Below, one piece after another: positions 24,362 to 35,730 of a DNA stretch of 64,000 nucleotides. Both the position numbers and the translations under genes were made by a program. A model generated the notes under the pieces. It was not told the DNA's origin. It was given only the letters and a program-made list of their open reading frames with translations, and did no database searches. Source of the stretch: Epiperipatus broadwayi (taxonomy: Eukaryota > Onychophora > Udeonychophora > Euonychophora > Peripatidae); contig JAQFVV010000012.1 of NCBI GenBank assembly GCA_028023455.1, positions 3,068,023 through 3,132,022 of the forward strand, read 5' to 3'. Each line of letters opens with the position of its first letter. The stretch's first letter is position 1.

Positions 24362-24495
24362 GTTGCGAGTGGTATTATTATCCTCTCCTCTTCAGGTGTT
24401 GCTGCTCTGTCAGGTAACAGTACTATCATGAAATTGAACCTGGGCTTTTAGATTCTTGAATATTGAATTTAAGATAGTGCTCTAACTAACTGGAT
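24362..24495 (-). mobile_element. Candidate second tRNA-derived SINE family
   Basis: The minus strand begins GGATCCAGTTAGTTAGAGCA, which resembles a tRNA 5' half with an A box. It then has a B-box-like AGGTTCAATTTC about 50 bases later, followed by a non-tRNA body with CTGAAGAGGAGAGGATAATA. No second copy in this window and no clear target duplication, so this is a family-level guess. Confidence 0.4.
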
Positions 24496-24500
24496 CCTTT

Positions 24501-26040
24501 TTAAAAAATATAAGAATAAATATATAAAAAAGAGATAATGATAGCATTTTATGATTCCAACTTTATTTTGTTTTCATGACCAGTATTAGGTTGTTGCTTG
24601 TATATAATTTTGTACATAAAAATGTTAATAATATATATATATATATAAAAATGTTAATAATATATATATATATATATACTATTTATAAACATTTATGATA
24701 AATTTTACAGTACTATAACAAAAATGTGTGTTTGTGCGCACATGTAGTAGGTCATTTCTCAAAACTACTTTATCATTTCTGATTATTCAAAAAGTATATT
24801 CCTAATAATATATAATGCTATATATTTTTCGATTTCCACATTTTTACTAATTAACTTTGTTTATGTACTAAATTATATTATTTATTAAGTCAGTGCAAGA
24901 CCTTTTTATTTGAACAACATTGTTTGGTGATAGAAAATCAACTGATCTTCCTAAGATTGATATTCTTTCATTTATTCTGAAAACATTATTTCTATCAAAG
25001 TTTTCTATGGTAATAGTATATTAAATGGTTAAATTATGTACAAAATGTTCAAAGTATTGCACTTATATTCATTCTTGTTATTACTTTTAACTCCTTGTTC
25101 TCTTTAAATGATAATTTATAAATAAAAAATCGTCTTATTTCCAAATATAATGTTAAAGATTTTTTTAAAAAAACTAAATACTCTTAGGAGAGTTGAGTAC
25201 TAGATATATTCTACCAATATTGTATTGTGATTTTTCATAAAAAATACTTTACAAATTGATATTTTTATCTATGAATTAAATCATGAAATTGGCTCATTCA
25301 TAAACGGCTTTACAACTTACCTGATTGCTCACCAATTTATTTTAAAGTTGGTTTTAAAAGAAAATAAATAAAATACCAAGTAATTAAAAGATTGATAAGT
25401 GATATGTTATTTTGAATAAGAAAATGAATGGAAGTTGAATCAGTTAGGAGAATAATTGATTAAAATTTGTCATCAAATTTTTAATTTAAACATTAAATAT
25501 CAGACTAACATTTGAAGTAAAACTGTTATATCTTAGCTGTTAATAGAAGAAAACAACATTTTTGCATCATAACTATAGTAGTGAATAATAGAATTATTAA
25601 AGTGTGATGGAGGCATGACTTTTTATATTCACGATTAAAAATGAATAAGATAGTTTTAATAAGTTGAAATTTTACTGCCTTGTAAAAATAAAAATAAAAA
25701 ACATTACTGCATTTCTATCTTTTTAAAAATATGTTTTTTTAAAAAAAAATGTTAATAATTTTTTTTTTTTTTTTGGAAATAGTTAGAATCAGTTTCAAAG
25801 TGGCAGACACAATCACTTTTATTAATATTAGCTGCTTAGATATAATAGACTATGTAAGTATCAGCAAACCAATGATCATGAATATAGGTTCAAGTTCTCA
25901 TTCTGAATTTGAAGCTGAAACTTACAGAGTATATGAAAATAATCAAAGCACCTTGATTTTTCATACAACTAAATAATGATTTATCTAATTGATTATTAAA
26001 AGAAAAGAATATTTATAGTTTTTTAAAACATTTATAAACC
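24501..26040. other. AT-rich spacer, no gene
   Basis: Contains two short TA microsatellites near 24630 and 24660 separated by a repeated AAAATGTTAATAA. A 75-codon open frame at 25749-25976 has no recognisable feature and is treated as chance. Confidence 0.4.
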
Positions 26041-26054
26041 AAAATTTATTTCAA

Positions 26055-26148
26055 TCAAGCGGTTGGTGGCTGAGCAGTTAACATAACTGCCTTCCAAGCA
26101 GCTGGCCTGGGTTCGCTTCCCAGTCAACGCATTGACATATATATAAAA
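26055..26148 (+). mobile_element. tRNA-Gly(UCC)-derived SINE, copy 2
   Basis: Starts TCAAGCGGTTGG and carries an anticodon stem-loop GCCTTCCAAGC, B box GGGTTCGCTTCCC, then GTCAACGCATTGACATAT and oligo-A. Flanked by a 14-bp duplication AAAATTTATTTCAA at 26041-26054 and 26149-26162. The A-run start fits insertion by an L1-type endonuclease. Confidence 0.9.
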
Positions 26149-26162
26149 AAAATTTATTTCAA

Positions 26163-26684
26163 CTACTAAATCAATTTTCGAAGAAGAAAAAGTTATAATC
26201 ATTTAAACTATTATTTTATATTACTATATTCTGCATAATATAACTTTTTATCTTCTAAAAATCTTAGGTTGTTGCATTAAATGTCAGAAAGAATTAAACA
26301 AAGCATCATATGGTATTCATGCTTACTTTTTTTAGATCTGTATAAGGAAAAGTATTTTTTCTTTTTTTTTATTCATTCATCGCCTAGTGTAAATCTGAAT
26401 AATAAATAAATACCAAATAATAAATAAATATTAAGATGATAACTAGTAGCTTTTTTAATGAAATCCAATGGTGCATATTGACATGGGTCAATAAATTCTT
26501 GTCAAGAAATTTAGATATGCCACTAACATCTACTAGGATATAATATGCATTGATTACTTGATATACAATAGATGATCAAAAGTATAATAAATACAATGAT
26601 TATAGCAACTTATTTTATGGTTAGTGACCGGCAGTAAAATTGTAATACGTGTAGCAACAATGATGGTACATTTAATAGCATCAT
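26163..26684. other. AT-rich spacer
   Basis: Nothing recognised. Confidence 0.4.
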
Positions 26685-26699
26685 CATCATCATTATCAA

Positions 26700-27172
26700 C
26701 CATTATCAATCCACTGTAGGATGAAGGTCTCTCCAAGTTTAATCCATCTTCTCCGAACTTTAGCTTCTCTTCTCCACATCACCCCTGCACACTTTCTTAT
26801 TTCATCCATCCATCTCACATGTGGTCTCTTTCTGGGTCTTTTACAATCTCTTGGAATCCAGTTTAAAATTTCAATTGTCTATCTATTATCATCTCATCTA
26901 ACAATATGTCCAACCCAACTCCACTTCAATCTTTTAATTTTTTCAATGAGGTCAGTAACACCTGTTTGTTTTCTTACCCATACATTGCGTTTACGATCTC
27001 TTCTTGTTACTCCCAACATACATCTCTCCATACTTCTTTGAGTGGTCTGAAGTCTCTGAATTGCTCTTCTATTAAGTGTCCAAGTCTCAGATCCATAAGT
27101 AAGAACTGGTAAAACACATTTGTTAAAAATCTTCCTTTTCAAACACATAGGCATATTTCCTTTTAGTATCAA
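26700..27172 (-). pseudogene. RTE C-terminal domain fragment
   Basis: After the stop, the same polyprotein continues with NLILKGNMPMCLKR, LTYGSETWTLNRRAIQ and GVTDLIEKIKRLKWSWVGHI. It then shows the Arg-rich C-terminal block. It retains the ~40 bases deleted in the copy at 3.7 kb and so shows the ancestral arrangement. Confidence 0.85.
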
Positions 27173-27178
27173 GTTATT

Positions 27179-28065
27179 TCAACCAAAAGCACTCCAACCA
27201 AGTTTAATTCTATGATTAATTTCCTCCATTATGTTTCCATCTGTATTAATAATCTGACCAAGGTATTTGTAACTGTTAACTTCTTCTAATTCATCATAAT
27301 CAATCTTTATTTTCATATTTTGAGCAAATCGATTAAACATTACTTTAATCTTTTTAACATTTATCTTTAGTCCTACTTTCCTACTTTCATCTGATAATTC
27401 CTGCAACATTTCCTGCAGATCTGAAGCATTATTTGCAAAAACAACTACATCATCTGCGAAATCTAAATGACTTAAATAATCACCATTTACTTTCACTCCT
27501 TTAGTTTCCCATTTTAATCCACAAAATACTTCATGCAGCACTGCTGTAAAAAGTTTTGGAGATATGGAGTCACCTTGTCTTACACCTTTCTCAATGTTGA
27601 CTTTCCCAGTGTCATTATGTAATCTAATTGTTGCTGTTACATTTTTATAAATATTCTTTAAAATATGACAATATCCTGGATCTATACCTTGATGATCTAA
27701 TGCTTTAATCACTGAAGAAATGTTTATAGAATCAAATGCCTTTTCATAATCTACAAATCCTAAGCATAATGGCAATTCATATTCATTTGTCCTTTCTATA
27801 ACTTCTCTCAATACCTGGATATGATCTACTGTACTAAAACCACTTTTAAATCCGGCTTGTTCTCTTGGTTGGTGGAAAATCCAATGTTCTCTGTAGACGA
27901 GTAGTAATTATCTTGGTAAAAATTTTATATAAAACTGATAAAAGACTGATAGGTCTGTAATTTCTAATATCTTCTTTATCACCTTTTTAAAATATTAATA
28001 TTATTACAGCATTCTTCCAATCATCCGGTACATCTTTATCATTTAGACATTTGGTATATAACTTT
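27179..28065 (-). pseudogene. RTE reverse transcriptase fragment
   Basis: The clean 210-codon frame (27179-27811) contains motif A FVDYEKAFDSI, motif B KGVRQGDSISPKLF, the intact Trp after FCGLK, motif C DFADDVVVF and YKYLGQIIN. The part from 27811 to about 28065 is the same family (it encodes the NYRPI and QAGFKSG region) but is split by indels. The frame ends at a TGA at 27176-27178, where the other copy has Arg (AGA). Confidence 0.88.
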
Positions 28066-28232
28066 GCTAAAAAAATTTCTATATGATTTTACATATACAA
28101 TTTATTTTAAATATTTTATAATAAAGATGTCATGAAAAAAGTCGTTAAATCAAAGTACAATACTCAATTTTAGGCACATACCTACAGATGAAAGAAATAA
28201 TTGGAAAAAAAACCATTGGTGATGGTTTTTTA

Positions 28233-28285
28233 TTCATCATTATCATCAACCATTATCAATGCACTGCAGGATGAAGGTCTCTCCA
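28233..28285 (-). mobile_element. RTE 3'-end fragment
   Basis: The minus strand reads GGAGAGACCTTCATCCTGCA, then GATAATGGTTGATGATAATG, matching only the last ~50 bases of the RTE element. An extremely short 5'-truncated insertion of the same family. Confidence 0.75.
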
Positions 28286-28870
28286 ATTTTTTTTTATTAT
28301 TATGTATTAAATACTGACTCTTATGTTAGTTCCATTGTAATAAGGAAGAAATGAACCTTTCAAATTACTTTAAAGTTTTAATTTAACAATAAACAAAAAT
28401 ATTAAAATAATCAAATAAAGCGAGAATAGTAATCAAAAAAATTAACACAAAATTTATTACTGTTTAACAATACCAAGTTGTTATTGATTTTTCAGATAGC
28501 AAAAATATTTTTATTAAAAAAAAAACTTTATAATTAATGAAAAATTATTTTTAAAGATAACTAGAAACTTTATATATATTTTCATCTTATTTAAATTAAA
28601 TTTTGTTACTTTGTAAATTTTATTTCTATATTTATAAATTTGTTGCCACCTTCCTCGCGAATAATATTATATGCATGATTTTTGAAATGTGTAAATAATC
28701 AGCTTTTATAACAAAGCAATGCATCAAAAGCATTACTTATAAAGCTAATTGCCTGCTAGTTGCTGGTGTTTTTTAATGATTTTGTTATTGTTGTTTTACC
28801 CTTTAATCAGAAACATTTTTATTGATTACCTGAAAAAAATTAGAAGCTTTTTAAATAATGCGTAACTTTC
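28286..28870. other. AT-rich spacer
   Basis: Nothing recognised. Confidence 0.4.
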
Positions 28871-28884
28871 TAAAAATGGTGGAC

Positions 28885-29535
28885 ATAATAAGCGTTAGCA
28901 TTTTTAACTTGCATTTTGTTTATCAAAATAATAACTTTTAGGACTTTCTTGCAATGATACTAGATATGGAGGCTTATAATGTGGTGACTAACTGAATCAG
29001 GACCCATACAGCTATCTGGTTTGCTATACTTTTGAGACATTATGTATCTAAATATTCACGCTTCAAACTGAATAGAATTGTTTCATAACGCTGCAGAGCT
29101 TTGTATTATAAATTCTAGTTTTTTGATTCCTGTCTTTCACTGACGTAGCATAATAGCTTAAAATCATAAATTTGAATGTGGTTATAGTATAGAGATAGTA
29201 ATGTATAAGTTTATGAAAACAGAAATACGCTTGATCGGTTTTTTAGAACCATCTTGGACAAAAATACAAGTGTTAGCAAGTTTTTAACTTGCATTTTTTT
29301 TATCATAAATGTACCTTTGAGTCTTTCTTCAATATATAGATTGCAGAGCTTCTACTATTTGATGCTGAACTGGATCAGACCCAAATAGCTATCTGGTTTG
29401 CTATGCTGAGTTTGAAGAAATTACATGTCTAAAAATTCACCTTGGAAGCTGAATAGAAATTGTTTCATAAACGCTCAGAGTTAGTATTTAGATCTAAATT
29501 CTTAATTCCTTCTTTCAATAATGCACAATTTGTTG
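28885..29535 (+). repeat. Diverged tandem duplication, ~377-bp period
   Basis: Two adjacent direct copies, about 28885-29215 and 29262-29535. Shared blocks include TTTTTAACTTGCATTTT, AGCTATCTGGTTTGCTAT and TTGTTTCATAA. They are clearly diverged, with several indels, and non-coding. Confidence 0.6.
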
Positions 29536-29540
29536 AAATT

Positions 29541-30215
29541 AGAACTTTCAATTTTATTTAAACATAGTATGTCGTTTATGTATTACAAATAGATGGATTC
29601 TTAATGGTTCTCTTATTTCTTGTTGTTATCATTAATAGTAATTATTCACTGATAAATGTTATTAGCTGGCATGTAAATTAACATTAAAGATATATATAAT
29701 ATCAAATACTAAACTAGTCAATATAATAATCCAATTATAACAATTCAAAATTAAATCATTAATTAACAAAAACGAAATTAACTAATTCCACATTAGTGAT
29801 AGTAATGCTTTTTGAAATTAGGTTTCCCTCATGATTTCATTTTGAATTGTTATTCTTGGTTTATATATATATAATAAAAGTATTGATAATGTTTGATAAA
29901 AAGTAAAACCTTTGCAGAATGTCCTTCTATCAATAAAATTTAACATTATCAGTTACTTGAGGGATTAGGTGTCATCACATCAAAGTGTTGCAACTCAAGT
30001 TTCCACTCAAATAGACACTCAATACACAATTTAATATTAAAGTTATAACTGAATTTTAATGGTAATTTTACTGAAGCTTTTTTATATTAGCTTAGTGTTA
30101 ATGGGCAAAATGTATTGTAATTATTTAAATTATTTCAAATATAAATATTATTGATTATTTATCATTTAGATGTGTAATTTAATAATTTATTTCATAAAAC
30201 TTATAGCATTATATA
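29541..30215. other. AT-rich spacer
   Basis: Nothing recognised. Confidence 0.4.
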
Positions 30216-30223
30216 CATCAATT

Positions 30224-30560
30224 CTACCCTGAGTGCACTTCTTTTTGTTGCCTATATCAATATAATGCTGACAAATATCGAGGCCATGTTCTCTGGTATC
30301 ACTGTTTCGCTACTTAATGAGAACATCACTCACATTTTATATATGGATGATGCAGTTGTGTTTTTTTCATCCCATGATGAACTGGGTAGGCTAGAATAAC
30401 TTCTTGACCATCATGCCAAATTGACTGGTCTCCTGGTCAACCTCAATAAAACAGCTATCTGGTCAATTCTTACTGGCCAGAGGATTTCCAGTGGATTTGA
30501 AGCAGTACCACAGAAATTTCTGGGATTTTCACCTATCAAAATCCCCCACAGTGATGCATA
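30224..30560 (+). pseudogene. LINE RT core fragment
   Basis: Translation gives LSALLFVAYINIM (motif B region), then THILYMDDAVVFFSSHDELG with the catalytic Asp pair of motif C. LTGLLVNLNKTAIW (motif D) and KFLGF (motif E) follow. One TAG stop falls at about 30398-30400, between motifs C and D. Motif A and everything upstream are absent. This is the typical state of a dead, 5'-truncated LINE. Confidence 0.75.
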
Positions 30561-30771
30561 GAGAGATACAGGACTCATTACTAGATAAAATTGAAACCAT
30601 AATCACATCCTTGTCCAAATATATCTTTCCCTATTTGGGAAGGTAGCCTTATTAAATGTTCTCATTCTCCCAAAAATAATATACTATTTGGAATGGTTCA
30701 TCCCCACCAAGGCATTTGTCAACAAGATAGAAACTGCCTGAAGAAAACTATGTTGGGCAGGACAATCATCT

Positions 30772-31515
30772 GTGATCAGCTTAAGAATTCTACAAAAGCC
30801 CAGAACTTTAAATGGTTTCTCATTACACTCACTAACTACATTCAACTTGCAATGCACCCATAATGTACATCTTCAAAGAAAATTAATGTGCTCAATGTCC
30901 ACTTTTGGAAAAGGACCTTCAACCTACCAATCACCTGCCCCCCAGAGGACATGCCTTGTTACTTCAACAGCAGATCAACTTTATCTTTAATAACATTCAA
31001 TCAATGCCAACCTTATTTAAAAAAAAAAAAACTTATATAGTGGGAAATGTTCGATCTTCTTGACCATCAAAAACAGAGGGTCCCCAGTTGCCTTTCAATC
31101 AACATCCCTCAAATGATAAAGATGACCAAGTTCTGGAAGTTGCTGCCAAAAATTTTAAACTTCCTGTTGAAATCGAACCTGTGCCCTCTCAACAAATGCC
31201 TTCCTGTACTATAAAAGGAGGTAGAATACTGAGCCTACCTTTATGCTGTCCCAAAGACAGGAAAAGACTACCGATCACTTCCACTTCAAATGCACAACTT
31301 TGAACAATTTAAGAATTCACTTTCAGCAAAACATGATAAGAAATCACATCCAGATGAACATCAAAATGGCAATTGAAAAAGGTGTATTATCTGAGATCTG
31401 GCTTTCAGCCATAATTAACTTCTCCATCTGGGCATTGTACTGCAAACTGGGGTTCCAGACAGAAACCCTGAATAATAATATATCCAGAGCCTTTTTGCAG
31501 ATACTAAACAAATAA
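30772..31515 (+). pseudogene. LINE C-terminal region with zinc-knuckle-like motif
   Basis: Protein-like fragments spread over several frames. The clearest is TTDHFHFKCTTLNNLRIHF at about 31260-31320, which resembles the C-terminal Cys/His knuckle of LINE proteins (ET-DH-F--C-L--LR). It is followed by a helical tail to 31515. A poly-A-rich interruption lies at 31020-31031. No stretch is long enough to be functional. Confidence 0.6.
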
Positions 31516-31599
31516 ATGGATAGGGATATGTGCACTGCTGATCCATTCACAACTGCAATCAGATAAAGCTCTTTCACAACTTCACTGTTTGTCAAATCA

Positions 31600-32260
31600 C
31601 TGTTTGACTAAAGTGCCTCCAAAAAAAGTGAAAACCCAACCAAGAATAAACCCAATCTTTCATATTAATGAAAAATGTACACATCAACACTTCTAAACAC
31701 ATCATAACCTTAAACCATTTAATCAGCAATGCATCAAATCTAGAATATAAGCTAAAATATAGAACATCTAACCAAGATACAACACCAATCAAAACCAACA
31801 AAATACACCTTACATCACTTCATAAAACTAAAACATGGATACTAGCATTACCTACTAATAACTCCTCATTTTAGTCTTCCCTGCTGCATTTACCATAAAT
31901 GTATGTTTGAACTGGAGGAAGAAAGAGAATGAACTTTAGAGAAACTATGCTTCTGTGATTTACTTTTGAAACATCAATTAAATCACGGCTGTATCCTGTT
32001 CAAAACATCAACTCAAATTTGAACCTTTTTTTCTTTTTTTTGCATGCTATCTTATAAAGCCACAGATACTGAATGTGAAAAAGCATTTGAAGTTACAACA
32101 AATTTTGTCACCAAAATACAAAATAAGTTGTTGAAAAAAACAATAATTACTTTATAATATTTAAAATCTTATTTGAAAATAAAATATTATTTTAAATTTT
32201 TATATACTAACATGTAAAGTTTTCTACAATAAACAAATTATTTTTTATTATAATTCACTT
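31600..32260. other. Probable LINE 3' UTR then AT-rich spacer
   Basis: The first ~280 bases have base composition similar to the LINE and may be its 3' end. After about 31890 nothing is recognised. Confidence 0.35.
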
Positions 32261-32264
32261 TACA

Positions 32265-32405
32265 TTTTATATATATGCATATTAGTTGTTATAATACATT
32301 GGATGACTTTTATCATCTATTATTAAACGTTGAATGTCTAGAAAAACTTAAACTTTATTTAAGTTTTCAAACACAAATAACATGTTAGTAGTAACACTCA
32401 AATAG
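32265..32405 (+). repeat. Dispersed repeat, copy 2 (partner at 24205-24345)
   Basis: Collinear with 24205-24345 (ATACATTGGAT, GTTGAATGTCT). It ends just before the Penelope-like coding remnant. Confidence 0.5.
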
Positions 32406-32429
32406 ATAACCCAGGTTAGTAATCATTCT

Positions 32430-33345
32430 CTCTGTTGACAAAGGTAACACTACAGTTGTAATGGATAGAAATAATTATGGTAACAAAGTACATGAAGACC
32501 AATAAAAAAAGTGTCTAAGAAATCCAATTTCAAGTATAGAAGTAGACTTACAAGCATTACTCTGGGAGCATTGCATTTCAGTAAAATTCCTTATCTTTAT
32601 GCACTACTTAAAATCCATAAAGACAATGTTTCATTAAGGCCAATTTTTACTTTTAGAAATTCACCATATCAAAACTTATCTGGATTTCTTCTTCAAATTC
32701 TTAACCTATTTGCATATAGGATACAATTCTTTGTCAGGAATTATAAACACTCTGTAGAATTAATCATGGACATGAAAATGAAAAGAACTGACATAATGGT
32801 AAGATTTGATGTGGGAAATTTATTTACAAATGTACCATGTGATGAAGAATTATTTATTGTAAGAACAATATTATAAGATGATAATAATTTACAAATCAGA
32901 ACAACTCTACCTATTGATAGTATAATGGAACTTTTAATCTGCTGTATAATGACAATGTACCTTCAATATAATGCCCATGGGCTCACCACTGTCACATTTG
33001 CTTAGCAACTTTTACATGGAAGACCTTGAAACCATAGCCATAAATACTATTTCATTTCTATATAAAATGTGGCTTTGCTATGTTGATGGTACAGTTATGA
33101 TATGGTAACATGGTAAAGTACAATTGCAGTCATTCTGGATGCAAATCAACAACATAGCTCCATCTATTAAATTCATAATGGAATTAGAAAATGAAATTGG
33201 CATTCTTGGAAGTTCTTGTGACATGACTTCCTCAGCATATACATTCAATCATACCAGAAGCACAACACATGGAATTATACTATCTCTATGGAACAGAGAA
33301 AAAGAAGTTTCTTTGGAAATAAGTGCTTTGCAAAAAGGAAAATAA
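32430..33345 (+). pseudogene. Penelope-like RT, decayed
   Basis: The start reads ILSVDKGNTTVVMDRNNY, the conserved Penelope N-terminal block. After a stop, 32511-32876 gives YLYALLKIHKDNVSLRPIF, then SPYQNLSGFL and motif A DIMVRFDVGNLFTNVP with its Asp. Further down, out of frame, come remnants of the P-M-G-S-LS motif B and CYVDGTVMIW for motif C, where the second Asp has become Gly. A final block IKFIMELENEIGIL matches the ENNNQLPFLD region. The changed catalytic residue and stops make it inactive. Confidence 0.78.
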
Positions 33346-34040
33346 TACATAGAGCAAACTCTTATGAAGAATTGTTATCTATCAGCTCTCATCAAGAACA
33401 CCTTTAATAAGCAACAAAAATGAGATACAAAAAAAAACAATTATTGGTACTATAGAGTATTCATACATATCAGGGATGGCAGACAAATTAAAAAAATTCT
33501 GCAGTCAATATAACATTAGAACAGCTTTACAAAGCCATGCCACAGTTTGAGGAATTCTAATTTCTCCATAATCTAAACTGAAAATGCTGAATAATAAAAA
33601 CGCCACAGTTTGAGGAATTCTAATTTCTCCATAATCTAAACTGAAAATGCTGAATAATAAAAACTGCATCTATAAAATACCATGTAAATATGGAAGGAAG
33701 TATATCAATGAGACCTATCGTGGTGTTGAATAGTGATTGAATGAAGCAAGCTAATGGTTAAAAGAGAAAAAGCAGATGTGTTTACAGTAGCAAGTCATGT
33801 ATGTTCAAAATGAACATATGTTCAATTGGGAAAATACAAAAATATTGGAGAGGAAAAAGAGCAAAAATCTCTGCATATATGGCAATGGCAAATGATCATA
33901 TAAGTCACTCCAGTGTGGCAATACCTAAGATCTAAAAGCCTCCAATTAAGCTCTCTCCTAAAAAAGTATTAATAATAAAAAAAGTTGGAGGAATCTGGAG
34001 AATTTCAAACAATCCACATAGATAAATATATAAAACTTCT
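33346..34040 (+). pseudogene. Penelope linker and GIY-YIG remnant
   Basis: Translation of the area after 33664 gives CIYKIPCKYGRKYINETYRG, a decayed GIY-YIG strand pair, followed by Lys/Glu-rich fragments. It is interrupted by a perfect 63-bp tandem duplication (33539-33664). No intact frame. Confidence 0.6.
33539..33664 (+). repeat. Perfect 63-bp tandem duplication
   Basis: Units 33539-33601 and 33602-33664 are identical, starting GCCACAGTTTGAGGAATTCT and ending AATAATAAAAAC. The absence of differences in a heavily decayed element shows that the duplication is recent compared with the insertion, or an assembly artefact. Confidence 0.9.
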
Positions 34041-34060
34041 ATTGATTGTTGCCTTCTCTA

Positions 34061-34601
34061 TTTTTTAATGGTGGCAGATTGTCTTGAACAGACTATTTTA
34101 AAGAATATTTCATTTTATTCATATGTATATATACTTTTTTGAATATTTATACATTTTTGAAATTTAACTGGGTTCTTATAATTTGTATTAGTATCAAGAT
34201 TTTAAATAAAATTCAACAGTATATTTATATTTATTGAATTAAAATTAATTTAATAATGATTTTCAAAGATGCATCAAACATAACGAAATTTTGCAAATAC
34301 AAATGCAAATATTTTTTTTTATTTGCATTAGTATTGTATGTGGTTGTGTGTGTATGTGTGTGTGTGTTTATTAAAAAGATAATATTACTGAAGCAAATTC
34401 ATATTTTAAATCATTTGATGTCATAATAAAGATGTTTCCATTTTAATGTAAGGATATTTATTCTTTATGAGATGGTGCAGCAAATATTACAATCAATTAT
34501 TATGCAATTCATATTTGGAAATACTTTTTTAAATTTCAATGTTAAATGTTATAATTATAAAGACAAAATTTCTTATTTTTTAAATACATTTTACACTGTA
34601 A
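34061..34601. other. AT-rich spacer
   Basis: Contains a short GT microsatellite near 34345; nothing else recognised. Confidence 0.4.
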
Positions 34602-34603
34602 TA

Positions 34604-35230
34604 CTTGTGAGTTTTCAAGTAAACCAAGATGGCAGTCCATCTTTTTGATAAACCTACAGTTTCAGTGGCTGCCAAAAAATGTTTACAAAAAAATGTCTGT
34701 TAAGAAATGTCTATTTAATATTTACATTTTGTTTTTTATTACCATTATTTTTTTTTAAAAAAAAATCATTTTGGAAAAATTATTTATAATATTTAGTTTT
34801 TTTTTTTTTGGATTAACATATTTACATTTTATATATGTTGGTGTCATGCAATCATATCATGATTATTAACACACTTTTTTGGAGGGCAGAATCTTCTCCC
34901 ATTGGAAATAGTCCACTGCATTACATTCTGTGACAAGAAGATCTTAAATTTTTATCCATATGACAATTTACCAAAAAAAAAAAAACTGCTGACAAAAAGA
35001 AACACATTGAATTGAACCCAAGTATGACAATGTTAAGAGTGTTTCCTCACTTCCCATGTTATAAGTAAAAAAAATGAAATCAAACTTCTTAATTAAATTT
35101 ATTAGAATTTATTCATTTTTTTTAAATTTAACAATCAATTTATTAATTTTGTTTTAATTCAAAAATTAACACATCTTCTATAAATTATAAGCCCTCAAAA
35201 CTGAACATTGGTTTACTTAAAACTCACAAG
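34604..35230. mobile_element. Candidate MITE with ~26-bp terminal inverted repeats and TA flanks
   Basis: The left end reads CTTGTGAGTTTTCAAGTAAA and the right end, inverted, CTTGTGAGTTTTAAGTAAAC. They match over about 25 bases with one indel. TA flanks both ends (34602-34603 and 35231-35232), as in Tc1/mariner-type insertions. No transposase frame inside. The call rests on this single copy. Confidence 0.6.
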
Positions 35231-35630
35231 TACTAAAATGACTATTCTTCAGATATATATATATTTTTAAAAAAATTGTTTAACTTACCAGAAATTTTCA
35301 ATTTTTAATGACATCATAATCATATACTATATTTATAAGTATTACAAGATTAGTAAACTTATTACATCCTTATTATAATCTACGTATGAACAAAATAGAA
35401 TAAATCAAAATATAAACTGAAACAGCAAATCATCAATGGTTTAATATATTAGTGAATTCTTACATATATACATTAAAGATGTGTTAAACTGGAATAACAA
35501 TTATTGTCTATCTTTGCAAAAAAATGTTCAAATTAAAATGGAAACAAAATAAGTTAATTGAAACTAACAAAGAATGAGAAATGATCTATTTCAACATGTT
35601 CTTGAGTGCATCAAAGGTGATTTGAGTTTT

Positions 35631-35721
35631 TTTTTTTTTCATATGTCAAATGCGTCGACCGGCAAGCGAACCCGGCCAGCTGCTTGGAAGGCAGCTATGC
35701 TAACCGCTAGGCCATCAACGC
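35631..35721 (-). mobile_element. tRNA-Gly(UCC)-derived SINE, copy 3
   Basis: The minus strand has GCGTTGATGGCCTAGCGGTT, an anticodon stem-loop with loop CTTCCAA, B box GGGTTCGCTTGCC, GTCGACGCA and the TTTGACATATG tail with a long oligo-A. It is the least decayed Gly-type copy and keeps the most CpG sites. A 9-bp match TTGAGTTTT lies on both sides (35622-35630 and 35722-35730) and overlaps the SINE's own TCAA start. Confidence 0.88.
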
Positions 35722-35730
35722 TTGAGTTTT

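Larger units (their letters stand above)
26685..28083 (-). mobile_element. RTE-clade LINE, 5'-truncated copy
   Basis: Same family as 687-3930. It starts inside the RT at the TTAGCAAAGTTATATACCAA block near 28080, so endonuclease and linker are missing. It ends with the GGATTGATAATGGTTGATAA tail and GAT repeats. 5' truncation is normal for target-primed insertion. Confidence 0.88.
30218..31600 (+). mobile_element. LINE remnant, L1/Tx1-like, 5'-truncated
   Basis: The sequence begins inside the RT and runs to a zinc-knuckle-like C-terminus. The frame is broken many times. It is more G+C-rich than its surroundings, which helps mark its limits. The clade call rests on the shape of the RT core and the C-terminal Cys/His block and is tentative. 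Confidence 0.65.
32425..34040 (+). mobile_element. Penelope-like element, copy C
   Basis: Retains the N-terminal block, RT fingers/palm and remnants of the GIY-YIG nuclease in order over 1.6 kb, on the plus strand. Many stops and frameshifts. It covers the RT part that copies A and B lack. Confidence 0.78.

Noticed and set aside
25749-25976. 75-codon open frame as a gene
   Set aside because: No domain, signal or homologue recognised, and low complexity at the start; chance frame.
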